64,000 nt of DNA from Lentzea aerocolonigenes (GCF_000974445.1 NZ_BBOJ01000001.1:496001-560000), one strand, 5' to 3'. Shown: positions 43,575 through 54,766, counted from the first letter of the stretch. Made by a program: numbers and translations. Notes: generated from the sequence alone by a model not told the origin.

Positions 43575-45522
43575 CGGGCGCGCCCTGCGGCACCAGCTTG
43601 TAGATCGTCGAGTCCTGGTTCGAGTAGACCTTCTGCACGAACGGCTTGCCTTCGAGGTCGCGCAGGCCGGCGACGCGTTCCTTGCCGCCGTGGACGTACC
43701 CGGTGTCGACGATCACGTAGCTGACCTTCAGGTACTTCACCGCGTCGCGCACGGCCGAGTCGCTCGCGTAGTCGTTGAACTCCGCCTGCAGCAGGTGCAC
43801 CGAAGGCGACTCCGCCGAGCCGTCGTAGTGGCCGACGACCGGCTGCACGCCCGCGAGCGCGTACATCCAGACCGTGCCGTCCCTGCGGTCGTTGAGCACC
43901 CGCTCACCGGGCTTCACCAGCTTGGCGAGCTCCTGGAACGCCCGCACCTCGTCCGGGCTGACCACCATGTTGTGGCGGTCGGCGCCGGGCTGGTTCGCGT
44001 AGCCCTGCTTGACCTGGTTCATGTTCAGCGTGAAGTACAGGCCCTGGCTGACGAACGCGAACACCGCCACGACGACCCCGCCCGCGACGTAGCGCGCCGG
44101 ACCGCCGGACAGGCGCGGCACGCCCGCCTTCACGAAGTCGTACACCTGCGCCAGGCCGTGGCCCGCGACGACGACCAGCGGCACGCACGCCAGCGCGATG
44201 AGCCGCCACTGGTCGTTCCACCACGGGCTCGTCACCCGCGCGACCCACGGCTGCGAGTACGACGCCGTCAGCACCCACACGCCGCCGAAGAACGCGGCGG
44301 AGCCGAGCAGCCAGCGCAGGTCGCCCAGGCGTGAGGCGAAGATCAGGCCGATCCACAGCGCGAGCGCCAGCCAGTACTGCGGCAGGGCGATGACGTGCTG
44401 GAACGTGAGCAGCGAGCCGACGGACTGGCTCACCGGGAACGTCGACGGCCAGTCGACGATCGCGATCTTGCCGCCGACCGCGAGCGCGCCCAGCAGGTGC
44501 GGCAGCGTCACGACGACCGCCACGACGGCAGGGACGATCAGCTTGAGCGCGTCCCGCCAGATCAGCTTGAGGTTGCCCCACCAGCGCTGGATGAACATCG
44601 GCAGCACGAACAGGATGCCGCCGAACAACGTGCTGGAGTGGATGGCGAGCAGGCCGACCGCGACACCGCCGAAGAACACACCGGTGTCGAGGGCCGCGCG
44701 CTTGAGGTAAGCGTCCATCGCGATGGCGAGCACCGGCATGACGGCGATGCCCAGCGTGAACGTGAGCAGCGGGCCGCGCCACAGGTTGTCGTAGGTTGCG
44801 CTGGTGCAGGCGACGGTGACGAGCGCGGTGAACGCGGCGGTGACGGCGCGGCCGTTGAAGTGCCGGATCATCGCGACCAGGGTCAGCGCGAGCAGGCCGG
44901 GGAACAGCACCGTGTTCGCGTTCAGCACGGCGGGCACGGCGGCACCGGTCAGCTTGAACACCAGTGCGCCGACCAGGTGGTAGGCGTTCGGGTAGAAGAC
45001 GCCGTCGGGGAGCTCGTACCAGTTGACCTTGCCGGTCGCGTACAGGCTGCCCTCGCCGGTCTCGGCGATGTAGCGGATGCCGTTCGCGTGGTACGCGGCG
45101 TCCCAGTCCTGCGGGATCGAGTTGAGGTCCCAGCGCATCGCGGCCATCAGCACCGCGACCCCGACGACCGCGGCGGCCAGCAACGTCACCGCCACCGCGA
45201 GGTGAGCGGTCCGCGTCCACGGCGACGGCTCGCGCTCGACCGGGCCGCGCCTGCGCACCACGAACCACCGCGCGGCGCCGAAGACGACGATCACGAACAC
45301 GGTGCTGAGCAGGAACGTCCAGACGTTGAACGGGATCCCGATCTTCCACAGCCACGGGCCCGCGAGCCCGGCGATCAGGTACGTGAACACCGGGGCGCTG
45401 GCCGCCAGCGTCCACCCGCGAAGGCCCGCGGCCGCGGCGGCGAGCCCGCCCGGCAGCCACAGGACGGCGAGATACGTGCCGATCGTCGCCAAGGTCAGCA
45501 GAGTGCTCGCTTCGGTCGGCAC
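43564..45522 (-). CDS. large polytopic membrane protein, DUF6541/GT-C-like (cell-wall glycan assembly)
   Basis: This 652-residue protein has about 13 membrane helices and a C-terminal extracellular domain of some 150 residues (VSPDEVRAFQELAKL...GVQPVVGHYDG). An acidic motif after an early helix (IPQDWDAAYHANGIRYIAETG) is like the catalytic loop of GT-C transferases using polyprenyl-phosphate donors. The size and the nearby galactan genes recall mycobacterial Rv3779; here it lies beside glf rather than next to bpa. The start is GTG 45522. The GT-C activity is inferred. Confidence 0.75.
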   Translation of the reverse strand: MPTEASTLLTLATIGTYLAVLWLPGGLAAAAAGLRGWTLAASAPVFTYLIAGLAGPWLWKIGIPFNVWTFLLSTVFVIVVFGAARWFVVRRRGPVEREPSPWTRTAHLAVAVTLLAAAVVGVAVLMAAMRWDLNSIPQDWDAAYHANGIRYIAETGEGSLYATGKVNWYELPDGVFYPNAYHLVGALVFKLTGAAVPAVLNANTVLFPGLLALTLVAMIRHFNGRAVTAAFTALVTVACTSATYDNLWRGPLLTFTLGIAVMPVLAIAMDAYLKRAALDTGVFFGGVAVGLLAIHSSTLFGGILFVLPMFIQRWWGNLKLIWRDALKLIVPAVVAVVVTLPHLLGALAVGGKIAIVDWPSTFPVSQSVGSLLTFQHVIALPQYWLALALWIGLIFASRLGDLRWLLGSAAFFGGVWVLTASYSQPWVARVTSPWWNDQWRLIALACVPLVVVAGHGLAQVYDFVKAGVPRLSGGPARYVAGGVVVAVFAFVSQGLYFTLNMNQVKQGYANQPGADRHNMVVSPDEVRAFQELAKLVKPGERVLNDRRDGTVWMYALAGVQPVVGHYDGSAESPSVHLLQAEFNDYASDSAVRDAVKYLKVSYVIVDTGYVHGGKERVAGLRDLEGKPFVQKVYSNQDSTIYKLVPQGAPVSP

Positions 45523-45639
45523 AGGACCACCCAGGGTTGCTCAGCAAGTGGAGGTGCGGGGCGGGCCCGCGTGACCCAGCAAGGCTATCCCCACCTGGGT
45601 AATGGGCCTGAAACGACCCGTCACACGCGTTTTACCTGA

Positions 45640-46893
<1,254 letters not shown>

Positions 46894-46911
46894 TCAGGTC
46901 GAAATGTGAAC

Positions 46912-46946
46912 ATCGCCCGGCCGTGCAACCAGTGCGGCCGGGCGAT
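46912..46946 (+). terminator. hairpin terminator after glf
   Basis: A 12-bp perfect stem, ATCGCCCGGCCG with CGGCCGGGCGAT, and an 11-nt loop, followed by CGTCATTT. The weak U tract leaves some readthrough to glfT2 possible. Confidence 0.7.
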
Positions 46947-47070
46947 CGTCATTTGACAATGGGTACTATGGCGCGAGATGCGCCGAGCCACGACGTCCAC
47001 CTGTGGCATCTGGTAGCCAATCCATGAAGCTGACCCGAACCGAAGCCGTTCGGTTCGCCGGAGGAAGCAC

Positions 47071-48972
47071 GTGACCGAGCAGGCCAACGCCGCAAGCGCC
47101 ACCAAGATCGACCCGACCAAGGTCCTCCAGCGGGTGATCATGCCGCGGGACGAGGACCCGCTGGACGTGCGTCCGCTCTACCTGGACGAGCCGGAGAACG
47201 TGCACAGCCACGTGTCGGGCCGCCGCGCGGTCACGGTGCCGACCTCGGCGAAGGTGTCGTTCGCGTCGTACTTCAACGCGTTCCCCGCGAGCTACTGGAA
47301 GCGCTGGACGGTCATCGAGGACGTCGTGCTGCGCATGCGCGTCCGTGGCGCCGGTCGCATCGACGTGTACCGGTCGAAGCCGAACGGCGACATCATCCAC
47401 CTCGACGGCCAGGTCATCCGCAGCGCGAAGTCGTGGACCGACGTCGCGCTGAAGGTGTCGCTGAAGCCGTTCGAGGACGGCGGCTGGATCTGGTTCGACG
47501 TCTTCACCGACGACACCACGATGGAGATCACCGAGGCCGCGTGGACCACGGAGCAGGAGCTCCCCACGCAGACCGTCGCCATCGGCATGACGACCATGCG
47601 CCCGGTCGACGCGGTCATCGCACTGCGCGCCCTGGGTGAGGACCCGGCCGTTCTCGCCGTGCTGAAGAAGGTCTTCGTCGCCGACCAGGGTGCCGTGAAG
47701 GTCCGCGACACCGAGGGCTACGCCGAGGCCGTCAAGGCGCTGGGCGACAAGCTCGAGGTCATCGAGCAGGACAACCTGGGCGGTTCCGGCGGCTTCACCC
47801 GCGGTCTGTACGAGGCGATCGAGCACACCGACGCCGACCAGATCATGCTGATGGACGACGACATCCGCCTCGAGCCGGACGCCGTCCTCCGCTCCAACGC
47901 GTTCGCCCGCGCCGCCGCCCAGCCGGTCATCGTCGGTTCGCACATGCTGAACCTCCAGGCCCGCGCCCGCCTGCACAGCATGGGCGAGGTCGTCGACCTG
48001 GGCACCTGCTACTGGCGCGCCGCGCCGGGCGCGCTGACCGACCACGACTTCGGCAGCGAGTCCCTGCGCGAGACCGAAGAGCTGCACGCCCGCATCGACT
48101 CCACCTACAACGGCTGGTGGATGTGCCTCTTCCCGCGCGAGGTCGTCCAGCGCACGGGCTACCCGCTGCCGCTGTTCATCAAGTGGGACGACGCGGAGTA
48201 CTCGCTGCGCGCCCTGGAGCGCGGCTACCCGACGGTGTCGCTGCCCGGCTCGGCCGTGTGGCACATGCCGTGGACGGACAAGAACGACGCCACCGACTGG
48301 CAGGCGTACTTCCACACCCGCAACCGGCTCGTCCTGGCCGCGCTGCACAGCCCGTACGACGTGCGGTCGACGCTGCTCAAGCAGGGTCTGAAGCTGTCGC
48401 TGCGGCACCTGCTGTCGATGGAGTACTCGACGGTCGTCATCCAGCAGAAGGCGATCGAGGACTTCCTGGCCGGTCCGTCGCGGCTCTTCGACTCCCTTCG
48501 CACCGCGCTGCCGGAGATCCGGGAGCTGCGCAAGAAGTACGCGGACGCGCAGGTGCTCCCGTCGGCGCGCGAGTTCCCGCCGCCCACGTTCGACATGGTG
48601 CGTGCGGAGCAGATGCTGACGCCGCCCACCAACCCGGTGACCATCGCGTCCGAGGCCGCCAAGGCGTTGATGCACAACCTGCGCGAGCCGCAGGCCGCGA
48701 CGGCCGAGCGCCCGCAGATCAACGTGCCGGCGACCAACGCCCGTTGGTTCCTGCTGGGCAACCTGGACTCCGCCACGGTGTCCAACGCCGACGGGTCCGG
48801 TGTGGCGTTCCGCAAGCGCGACCCGAAGGAGTTCCGCCAGCTGATGAAGCGGGCGGTGCGCAACTACCGTCGTCTGTCGTCGGAGTGGCCGCGGATGCAG
48901 AAGGTGTACCGCGACGCGCTGCCCGAGCTGACCTCGGTCGAGTCGTGGCGCAAGGTGTTCGAGAACAACTGA
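47071..48972 (+). CDS. glfT2: galactofuranosyltransferase GlfT2
   Basis: This 633-residue GT2 enzyme polymerises the galactan chain with alternating beta-1,5/1,6 links. An N-terminal beta-barrel domain (to about residue 160) precedes the GT-A core with EQDNLGGSGGFTRGLYEA, the metal-binding LMDDDIRLEPD, YNGWWMCLFPRE, IKWDDAEYSLRA and the catalytic-region WHMPWTDKNDATDW. A helical C-terminal domain follows. The start is GTG 47071 after GGAGG. It matches mycobacterial Rv3808c in order and size. Confidence 0.95.
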   Translation: MTEQANAASATKIDPTKVLQRVIMPRDEDPLDVRPLYLDEPENVHSHVSGRRAVTVPTSAKVSFASYFNAFPASYWKRWTVIEDVVLRMRVRGAGRIDVYRSKPNGDIIHLDGQVIRSAKSWTDVALKVSLKPFEDGGWIWFDVFTDDTTMEITEAAWTTEQELPTQTVAIGMTTMRPVDAVIALRALGEDPAVLAVLKKVFVADQGAVKVRDTEGYAEAVKALGDKLEVIEQDNLGGSGGFTRGLYEAIEHTDADQIMLMDDDIRLEPDAVLRSNAFARAAAQPVIVGSHMLNLQARARLHSMGEVVDLGTCYWRAAPGALTDHDFGSESLRETEELHARIDSTYNGWWMCLFPREVVQRTGYPLPLFIKWDDAEYSLRALERGYPTVSLPGSAVWHMPWTDKNDATDWQAYFHTRNRLVLAALHSPYDVRSTLLKQGLKLSLRHLLSMEYSTVVIQQKAIEDFLAGPSRLFDSLRTALPEIRELRKKYADAQVLPSAREFPPPTFDMVRAEQMLTPPTNPVTIASEAAKALMHNLREPQAATAERPQINVPATNARWFLLGNLDSATVSNADGSGVAFRKRDPKEFRQLMKRAVRNYRRLSSEWPRMQKVYRDALPELTSVESWRKVFENN

Positions 48973-48987
48973 TCTTGAAGTGAGCGG

Positions 48988-49020
48988 AAGGGCCCTCGGT
49001 TTTTTCGAGGGCCCTTCTTG
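48988..49020 (+). terminator. strong terminator after glfT2
   Basis: An 11-bp perfect stem, AAGGGCCCTCG with CGAGGGCCCTT, with loop GTTTTTT followed by CTTG. It starts 16 bases after the stop codon. Confidence 0.85.
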
Positions 49021-49058
49021 CTGGGCAACCTCGTCCCGAGATCACGCGTCCATGGCGC

Positions 49059-49805
49059 ATGGGGGACATCAAGAGAGCAGATTTCTACGACGGACCGGCC
49101 CACGACTACCTGGGTTACTGGAAGGGCCGCGACTACGAGCACGATGCCGAGCGCATCGCGATCGATCGTCTTTTGGCTGGTCAGCACTTCGAGCACGCGG
49201 TTGATGTCGGGGGCGGCTACGGCCGGATCACCGCGTTGCTGCCGCAGTACGCGGACCACGTGACGCTGGCCGAGCCCAGTCAGCGGCAGCTCGACGTTGC
49301 GGCTCGGTTCCTCGAGGAGGGGATCGAGCGGGTTCAGGCTCAGGCCGCGCAGCTGCCGTTCGCCACTGGGTCGATCGACCTGGTCACGATGGTTCGCGTC
49401 ATGCACCACCTGCCTGATCCGACCGCCGAGCTGGCCGAGATCGCGCGCGTGCTCGACCCGGTCGGGACGGCCGTCATCGAGGTCGCCAACCTCGGGCACG
49501 CCCGCAACCGCTTGCGCAGGCTCGGGCGAGGGGTTCCTGTTGGGCCCGTGGACATCCGGTCGCCGGAGAACCGGCACGACGACGAGATTCCGTTCGTCAA
49601 CCACAACATCGACACCGTGATCGGGCAGCTTTCCGGTGCGGGGCTTCGGGTTGTGCGGTCGCTGTCGGTTTCCAACCTTCGGTCGGGGGCGTTGAAACGG
49701 GTCGTGCCGCATCGCGTGTTGCTGCGGGTGGAGAGGGCTGCTCAGCCCGCGCTGGCGCGGTGCCGGTTCGGGCCGAGCATCTTCCTTCTGGTGGCCAAGG
49801 GTTAG
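49059..49805 (+). CDS. class I SAM-dependent methyltransferase
   Basis: This 248-residue protein has motif I AVDVGGGYGRITALLP, AEPSQRQLDVA, and VTMVRVMHHLPDP before the ELAEIARVLDPVG strand, a typical small-molecule methyltransferase pattern. The start is the ATG at 49059. It lies between glfT2 and the convergent sugar-transport operon, so methylation of a wall sugar or lipid carrier is possible. The substrate is unknown. Confidence 0.88.
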   Translation: MGDIKRADFYDGPAHDYLGYWKGRDYEHDAERIAIDRLLAGQHFEHAVDVGGGYGRITALLPQYADHVTLAEPSQRQLDVAARFLEEGIERVQAQAAQLPFATGSIDLVTMVRVMHHLPDPTAELAEIARVLDPVGTAVIEVANLGHARNRLRRLGRGVPVGPVDIRSPENRHDDEIPFVNHNIDTVIGQLSGAGLRVVRSLSVSNLRSGALKRVVPHRVLLRVERAAQPALARCRFGPSIFLLVAKG

Positions 49806-50614
49806 TCCTTGATGCCTGTCTCCGTCACGCCGCGTACGAGGAACCGTTGCAGCGCAACGAAAACCACCACGAGCGGCGTGATGGAGACCGCGGCGGCGAG
49901 GAAGAGCTGCACGACGTCGATGGACTGCGAGGTCAGGAACGTCGACAGGGCTACCTGGACGGTCCACGAGTCCTGGTCCTGCGCGATCACCAACGGCCAG
50001 AGGAACTGGTTCCAGCTGGTCACGAACGCGATGACGCCCAACGCGGCGAAGAAGCCCTTCGAGTTCGGCACCACCACTCGCCAGTAGGTGCCCCAGTGGC
50101 CGAGGCCGTCGATCCGGGCGGCCTCCTCCAGTTCCCGCGGGAAGTTCAGGAAGTACTGGCGGAACAAGAACGTGGTGAAGCCGCTGAACAGGCCCGGGAT
50201 CACCAGGCCGCGCAGGTCGGAGACCCAGCCCAGGGTCGAGACGACCACGAACGTCGGCACGAACGTGACCGCAGCCGGGATCATCAGCGTCGCGATCACC
50301 AGGTACAGCACCACGTTCGAGTACCGGTAGGGGATCCGCGCCAGGCCGTAGCCCGCCAGGCCGCACAGCAGCAGCTGGCCGAACGTCTGGAGCACCGCGA
50401 CGACCAGCGAGTTGACCATGCTGCGGACCATCGGGACGGCTGGGTTGGTGAAGAGGTCGGTGAAGTTCTCCCAGCGGATCTGAGAAGGCCAGAAGGTCCA
50501 CGTCGGGGCGGTGATCTCCTGCTCGGTGGCCAGGCCGTTGCGCAGCACCAGGTAGAACGGGATCAGGAACAGCACGGCCGCGATGGACAGCGCCAGGTAT
50601 CGCAGGGCCTTCAT
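49802..50614 (-). CDS. ABC sugar transporter permease (MalG type)
   Basis: This 270-residue inner-membrane protein has six helices and the ATPase-docking EAA loop EEAARIDGLGHWGTYWRVVVP. The start at ATG 50614 overlaps the MalF-type gene as ATGA. It is the last gene of a binding protein-permease-permease operon of the CUT1 class. There is no ATPase gene nearby; such actinobacterial importers usually share an MsiK-like ATPase encoded elsewhere. Confidence 0.93.
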   Translation of the reverse strand: MKALRYLALSIAAVLFLIPFYLVLRNGLATEQEITAPTWTFWPSQIRWENFTDLFTNPAVPMVRSMVNSLVVAVLQTFGQLLLCGLAGYGLARIPYRYSNVVLYLVIATLMIPAAVTFVPTFVVVSTLGWVSDLRGLVIPGLFSGFTTFLFRQYFLNFPRELEEAARIDGLGHWGTYWRVVVPNSKGFFAALGVIAFVTSWNQFLWPLVIAQDQDSWTVQVALSTFLTSQSIDVVQLFLAAAVSITPLVVVFVALQRFLVRGVTETGIKD

Positions 50615-51489
50615 CGGGTGATCACCTTGCCCTGCAACAGGGTCACGCCGGCGATCAGCAAGGTGAGGATCACGGCGCCTGCGCTGCCGTGGCCGAAGTC
50701 CTGGCCGCCTGAGCCGAGAGCGGTGTAGTAGAGGTAGATCAACGGTGGGCGGGCGAAGGGTGGGTAGCCGCGGTCGCTGCCCAGGACGTTGTAGAACTCG
50801 TCGAACGCCTGGTACGCCGCGATGAGCAGCAGCAACAGCACAGCCACCGACGTGGTGCGCAGCTGAGGCAGCGTGATGAACCGCAACGTCTGCCACCCAC
50901 GCGAAGCGCCGTCGATCCACGCTGCTTCGTAGAGGTGCTGCGGGATTCGCTGGAGCCCGGCGATGAACAGGATCAGGTAGAAGCCGAGTTGCAGCCACAG
51001 CCGCAAGGTCACGAGCACGAGCCAGTACCAGGGCGGTGACGTCGACACCGTCCAGGCGATCGGGTCGGCGCCGAACCAGCCCAGGACCGTGTTGGCCAGA
51101 CCGAAGCGCACGCCGTTGAAGATCGAGAGCTTCCAGACCAACGACGCCACGACGTACGAGCAGGCGGTGGGCAGGAAGAACACCGAGCGGAAGAACGCCT
51201 TCATGAACCTGATCTGGTTCACCAGCAACGCGAGCGCCAGTGCCAGCACGAACGTCAGCGGCACGATGAAGGCCGCGAACACGCTGAACGTGCCCAGGCT
51301 GCGCAGGAACGGTTCGTCCGTCAGCATGTCGGCGTAGTTGCGCAGGCCGACGAACTCCGCCGGTGTCACAGTGTTGCGGGCCTCGAAGAACGAGAGCAGC
51401 AGGCTCCAGCCGATCGGGACGTACACGAACACGAGCAGCCCGATCGCGAACGGGCCGACGAACAGCCAGAACGCGCGTCCGTGTTTCAT
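50611..51489 (-). CDS. ABC sugar transporter permease (MalF type)
   Basis: This 292-residue membrane protein starts MKHGRAFWLFVGPFAIGLLVF and has six helices and the EAA loop YEAAWIDGASRGWQTLRFITLP. It overlaps both neighbours by 4 nt. It forms the CUT1-type channel with the MalG-type subunit. Confidence 0.93.
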   Translation of the reverse strand: MKHGRAFWLFVGPFAIGLLVFVYVPIGWSLLLSFFEARNTVTPAEFVGLRNYADMLTDEPFLRSLGTFSVFAAFIVPLTFVLALALALLVNQIRFMKAFFRSVFFLPTACSYVVASLVWKLSIFNGVRFGLANTVLGWFGADPIAWTVSTSPPWYWLVLVTLRLWLQLGFYLILFIAGLQRIPQHLYEAAWIDGASRGWQTLRFITLPQLRTTSVAVLLLLLIAAYQAFDEFYNVLGSDRGYPPFARPPLIYLYYTALGSGGQDFGHGSAGAVILTLLIAGVTLLQGKVITR

Positions 51490-52715
51490 CCGTAGAGGCG
51501 CTTCAGCTCGTCACGTGCCTTCGCGGCCGCCGCCTTGATCTCCGTGTCGGCTGGGGCGCCGTCGCGGACCACTCGGGACACGGCGTCGTTGAACGCGGTG
51601 CGCATGACCGAGGTCCAGTCCGGTGGGTTGGAGGCTTTGGCGTTGTCCTGCACGAACTTCACCGCGTCGGCCGCTGCGCCCGAGGTCAGTTTGGAGGCCT
51701 TCGCCGCGATGGTCTTGCGCGGCGGGATGTGGAAGCCGTAGCTGAGGTTGAAGTCCTCCTGGTAGTCGGTTCGTTCGATCCACAGCCAGCGCACGAACTC
51801 CTTGGCTTCGTCGACCCGCTTCGACCTGGCGTTGACCATCGCTCCGAACGCGCCGACCGGGACGCTCGGGGCGCCGGTCGCGTTCAGCTTCGGGAACGGG
51901 AGGATGCCGAAGTCGTCGCCCAGTGCCTTCTGGATCGCCGGCACGGTCCACAGGCCCGTCCACTGCATGGCGACCAGGCCTTGGGTGAACGCGTCCGGTT
52001 CCGCCCAGTCCTTCACCGCGCCCAGCAGCAGGCTGCCGCTCGTGTAGAGCTCGCGCAGCTTGCCGATCGCCTGCGCCGCAACGGGATCGTCGAAGCCGAC
52101 CTGGTGGTCGCGCACGTAGTCGAGGCCTGTCGACCACAGTGCGGGGCCGCCCAGCACGCCTCCGCCGCCGTCGTTGCCGGCGAACAGGCCCTTGACGCCG
52201 TCTCGGGTGAGGCGGCGAGACGCGTCGATCAGTTCGTCCACAGTGGATGGTGGCTGGACGCCGGCCTTGGCGAAGAAGCTCTTGCGGTAGAACAACATCT
52301 GCATGTCCACCGCCTGCGGGACGCCGTAGATCTTCCCGTCAACGGTGTGCGTCGCGAGAATCGACTCGGAGAAGTCGGTCCTGGCGTCGCCGAAGACGTC
52401 GTCGAGCGGCACGAGCTGACCCGCTCTCACCGAGCTGATCTGCGGGGTGGACTCGAAGACGTCCGGTCCGCCGTCGGACAGCAGGCTCGTCGCGAGCTTG
52501 GAGTCGTAGTCGCCGGGGTTCCACTGCACGTCGACCGGGGTCTTCTGGTACGCCTTGGCGTAACGCTCCACCGCCTGCTGGACGCCGGGCTCGCCGTACG
52601 CGTGGTACCACTGCTTGAGGGCCTGGCCGTTGCCGCTCCTGCCGGTGTTCGATCCGCAGGCCGCGAGAAGCGCGCTCGCGCCCGCCAAGGAGAGAAGTCT
52701 GCGTCGGGAGATCAC
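51486..52715 (-). CDS. ABC sugar transporter substrate-binding lipoprotein
   Basis: This 409-residue extracellular binding protein has a lipoprotein signal peptide (MISRRRLLSLAGASALLAAC, lipobox LAAC, Cys20). The mature part is a family 1 solute-binding fold with a Trp-rich sugar site (KQWYHAYGEPG, MQWTGLWTVPA, LWIERTDY). Twin Arg residues precede the hydrophobic core, so Tat export is possible. The sugar is unknown. The start is GTG 52715. Confidence 0.92.
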   Translation of the reverse strand: MISRRRLLSLAGASALLAACGSNTGRSGNGQALKQWYHAYGEPGVQQAVERYAKAYQKTPVDVQWNPGDYDSKLATSLLSDGGPDVFESTPQISSVRAGQLVPLDDVFGDARTDFSESILATHTVDGKIYGVPQAVDMQMLFYRKSFFAKAGVQPPSTVDELIDASRRLTRDGVKGLFAGNDGGGGVLGGPALWSTGLDYVRDHQVGFDDPVAAQAIGKLRELYTSGSLLLGAVKDWAEPDAFTQGLVAMQWTGLWTVPAIQKALGDDFGILPFPKLNATGAPSVPVGAFGAMVNARSKRVDEAKEFVRWLWIERTDYQEDFNLSYGFHIPPRKTIAAKASKLTSGAAADAVKFVQDNAKASNPPDWTSVMRTAFNDAVSRVVRDGAPADTEIKAAAAKARDELKRLYG

Positions 52716-52755
52716 TCATCACGTCTTACTCCGATCACCTCGCGTGCGCGAGCGG

Positions 52756-52950
52756 TTACTCGAAGTGCGCGACCACGACGTTGGAGAAGTTGATGACGTA
52801 CTCCCGGCCGTCGGGGGCCGTGATGGGTTGCGTGTGACCGTTGCGGACGATCTGGGTCAGCCGCGGCGCGAGGTCGTCCCGCGTCTCGTCGGTGACCGTG
52901 AGGGTGATCGGGTTCGGGTTTGCGGCGAGGAACAGCACAAGTCGGCTCAT
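52756..52950 (-). CDS. small conserved protein, 64 aa
   Basis: This short frame starts at ATG 52950 and encodes a beta-rich protein (MSRLVLFLAANPNPITLTVTDETR split over two strands; FSNVVVAHFE at the end). It has no Cys and no membrane helix. It lies alone between the transporter operon and glfT1. Function unknown. Confidence 0.6.
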   Translation of the reverse strand: MSRLVLFLAANPNPITLTVTDETRDDLAPRLTQIVRNGHTQPITAPDGREYVINFSNVVVAHFE

Positions 52951-53022
52951 GCGTTCCAGCAAACCGCGTTCCGGTGCTGGGCTGAGGGCGGTTCCGCTGG
53001 CAGCGATTCCGCCCTCAGCAGA

Positions 53023-53943
53023 TCACTTGCGGAAGAAGCGTTCCCGCTGGCCGAGGCGCACGAGCTTCAGCCACTCGACGAACGCCTTCGGGTCGCGCTT
53101 CACGGCGAGGAAGTACAGGCCGAACCGGAACACCTCGAGGGCGCCCAGCTTGCGCATGCCCGGCTGCGAGAGCAGGTAACCGCGGTTGCGGTAGGTGTAG
53201 TAGCGCTTGATCGGGTTCTCCGGATCCTGCGCGTGGAACTTGCCGCCCAGCATCGGCTTGAACTCGTCCGAGCCGTCCGGGTGCACGTACGCGACCCGCA
53301 GCGACGTGCCGAACGGCAGGCCGGAGCGGACCATCCTGCGGTGGATCTCCACCTCGTCGCCGCGGAAGAACAACCGGTAGTCCGGCACGCCGACGACGTC
53401 GAGCGTCGAGGCGCGGAACAGTGCGCCGTTGAACAGCGAGGCGATGCCCGGCAGGAAGTCCGTGCCCAGCTCGGCGGCCGAGCGCTTCCACGTCAGGCCG
53501 CGGCGCAACGGGAACGCGAGCTTCTCCGGCTTGTCGATGTTCGTGACGACGGGGGAGATCTCGGCGAGCTTGCGGCGCTCGGCCTCCTCCATCAGCACGG
53601 CCAGGACGTTCTCGTCGGCCGGGCGGCCGTCGTCGTCCGCGAGCCACACCCAGTCCGCGCCCAGTGAGAGCGCGTGCAGGATGCCCAGCGCAAAGCCGCC
53701 GGCACCGCCGAGGTTGCGGTGCGACGGCAGGTAGGTCGTGGGGAGCGGGCACTGCTCGACCAGGTCGTCCACCGGCTGGTCCGGGCCGTTGTCGACGACG
53801 ACCAGGTGGTCGGGGACGCGGGTCTGGGTCGCGAGCGCCTTCAGCGACTCGGCCAGCAGCTCCCTGCGGTGGCGGGTGACCACCACCGCGACGACGGAGC
53901 CCTTGGGCAGTGCCTCGAGGTTCACTTTTCTACTCGCCGCCAT
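53023..53943 (-). CDS. glfT1: galactofuranosyltransferase GlfT1
   Basis: This 306-residue GT2 enzyme adds the first galactofuranose residues to the lipid-linked linker. The GT-A core has VAVVVTRHRRELLAESLKAL split over the first unit, LGGAGGFALGILHAL, the metal motif WLADDDGRPA, and FFRGDEVEIHRRM. Its N-terminus overlaps wzt by 14 nt. Order and size match Rv3782, and it is the last gene of bpa-wzm-wzt-glfT1. Confidence 0.93.
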   Translation of the reverse strand: MAASRKVNLEALPKGSVVAVVVTRHRRELLAESLKALATQTRVPDHLVVVDNGPDQPVDDLVEQCPLPTTYLPSHRNLGGAGGFALGILHALSLGADWVWLADDDGRPADENVLAVLMEEAERRKLAEISPVVTNIDKPEKLAFPLRRGLTWKRSAAELGTDFLPGIASLFNGALFRASTLDVVGVPDYRLFFRGDEVEIHRRMVRSGLPFGTSLRVAYVHPDGSDEFKPMLGGKFHAQDPENPIKRYYTYRNRGYLLSQPGMRKLGALEVFRFGLYFLAVKRDPKAFVEWLKLVRLGQRERFFRK

Positions 53944-54748
53944 TTCCGCTGAGGACGGGTGAGGTGTGGCCGAGCCTTGCCAGCAGCTCGGGGCTGATCC
54001 GCTCGAACGGGTCGTGGCCCTTGTACGCGGTGAGCACCTCGCGGAGGCCGCCGTGCATCTTCACGTGGCCCTCGTCCATCCAGATCGCGGTGTCGCAGAA
54101 CTCGATGAGGAACTCGTCCGAGTGGTTCGCGAACACCAGCAGACCGGACCGCTTCACGAGGTCCTTGAGGCGGTCGCGGGCCTTGGCCATGAACGCCGCG
54201 TCGACCGCGCCGATGCCCTCGTCGAGCAGCAGGATCTCGGGGTTGATGGACGTGACCACGCCGAGCGCGAGCCGCACGCGCATGCCCGTCGAGTACGTGC
54301 GCAGCGGCATCTGCAGGTAGTCGCCGAGCTCGGTGAACTCCGCGATGTCGTCGACCCGCTTCTCCATCTCCTTGCGGGTCATCCCGAGGAAGAGGCCGCG
54401 GATCATGATGTTCTCGTAGCCGGAGATCTCCGGGTCCATGCCGACGCCGAGGTCGAAGACCGGCGCCACCTTGCCGATGATGCGCGAGTGGCCGCGCGTC
54501 GGCTCGTAGATGCCCGCCAGCAGGCGCAGCAGCGTGGACTTGCCTGCGCCGTTGTGGCCGACCAGGCCGACGCGGGCGCCGTCCTTCAGCGACAGCGTGA
54601 TGTCGTGCAGCGCCTCGATGATCGGCACCCGGCCCTCTGAGCCGATCTTGCCGCCGACCTTGCCGAGCGCGAGCTTCTTCAGCGACCTCGACTTCGCGTC
54701 GAAGATCGGGAAGTCGACCGATGCGTTCCAAACGTCGATGCTGACCAT
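53930..54748 (-). CDS. wzt: ABC transporter ATPase for galactan export (Wzt-like)
   Basis: This 272-residue ATPase has Walker A LVGHNGAGKSTLLRLLAG, signature YSTGMRVRLALG and Walker B PEILLLDEGIGAVD, as in polysaccharide exporters of the RfbB/Wzt group. There is no C-terminal carbohydrate-binding domain, which fits the mycobacterial Rv3781 type that moves lipid-linked galactan. It is preceded by the wzm permease. Confidence 0.95.
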   Translation of the reverse strand: MVSIDVWNASVDFPIFDAKSRSLKKLALGKVGGKIGSEGRVPIIEALHDITLSLKDGARVGLVGHNGAGKSTLLRLLAGIYEPTRGHSRIIGKVAPVFDLGVGMDPEISGYENIMIRGLFLGMTRKEMEKRVDDIAEFTELGDYLQMPLRTYSTGMRVRLALGVVTSINPEILLLDEGIGAVDAAFMAKARDRLKDLVKRSGLLVFANHSDEFLIEFCDTAIWMDEGHVKMHGGLREVLTAYKGHDPFERISPELLARLGHTSPVLSGNGGE

Positions 54749-54766
54749 GGTGAGTCGACCTCCTTC

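Noticed and set aside
46953..46969. TTGACA followed by TACTAT upstream of glfT2, as a possible promoter
   Set aside because: The spacing is only five bases, far from the usual 16-18, and no alternative -10 fits.
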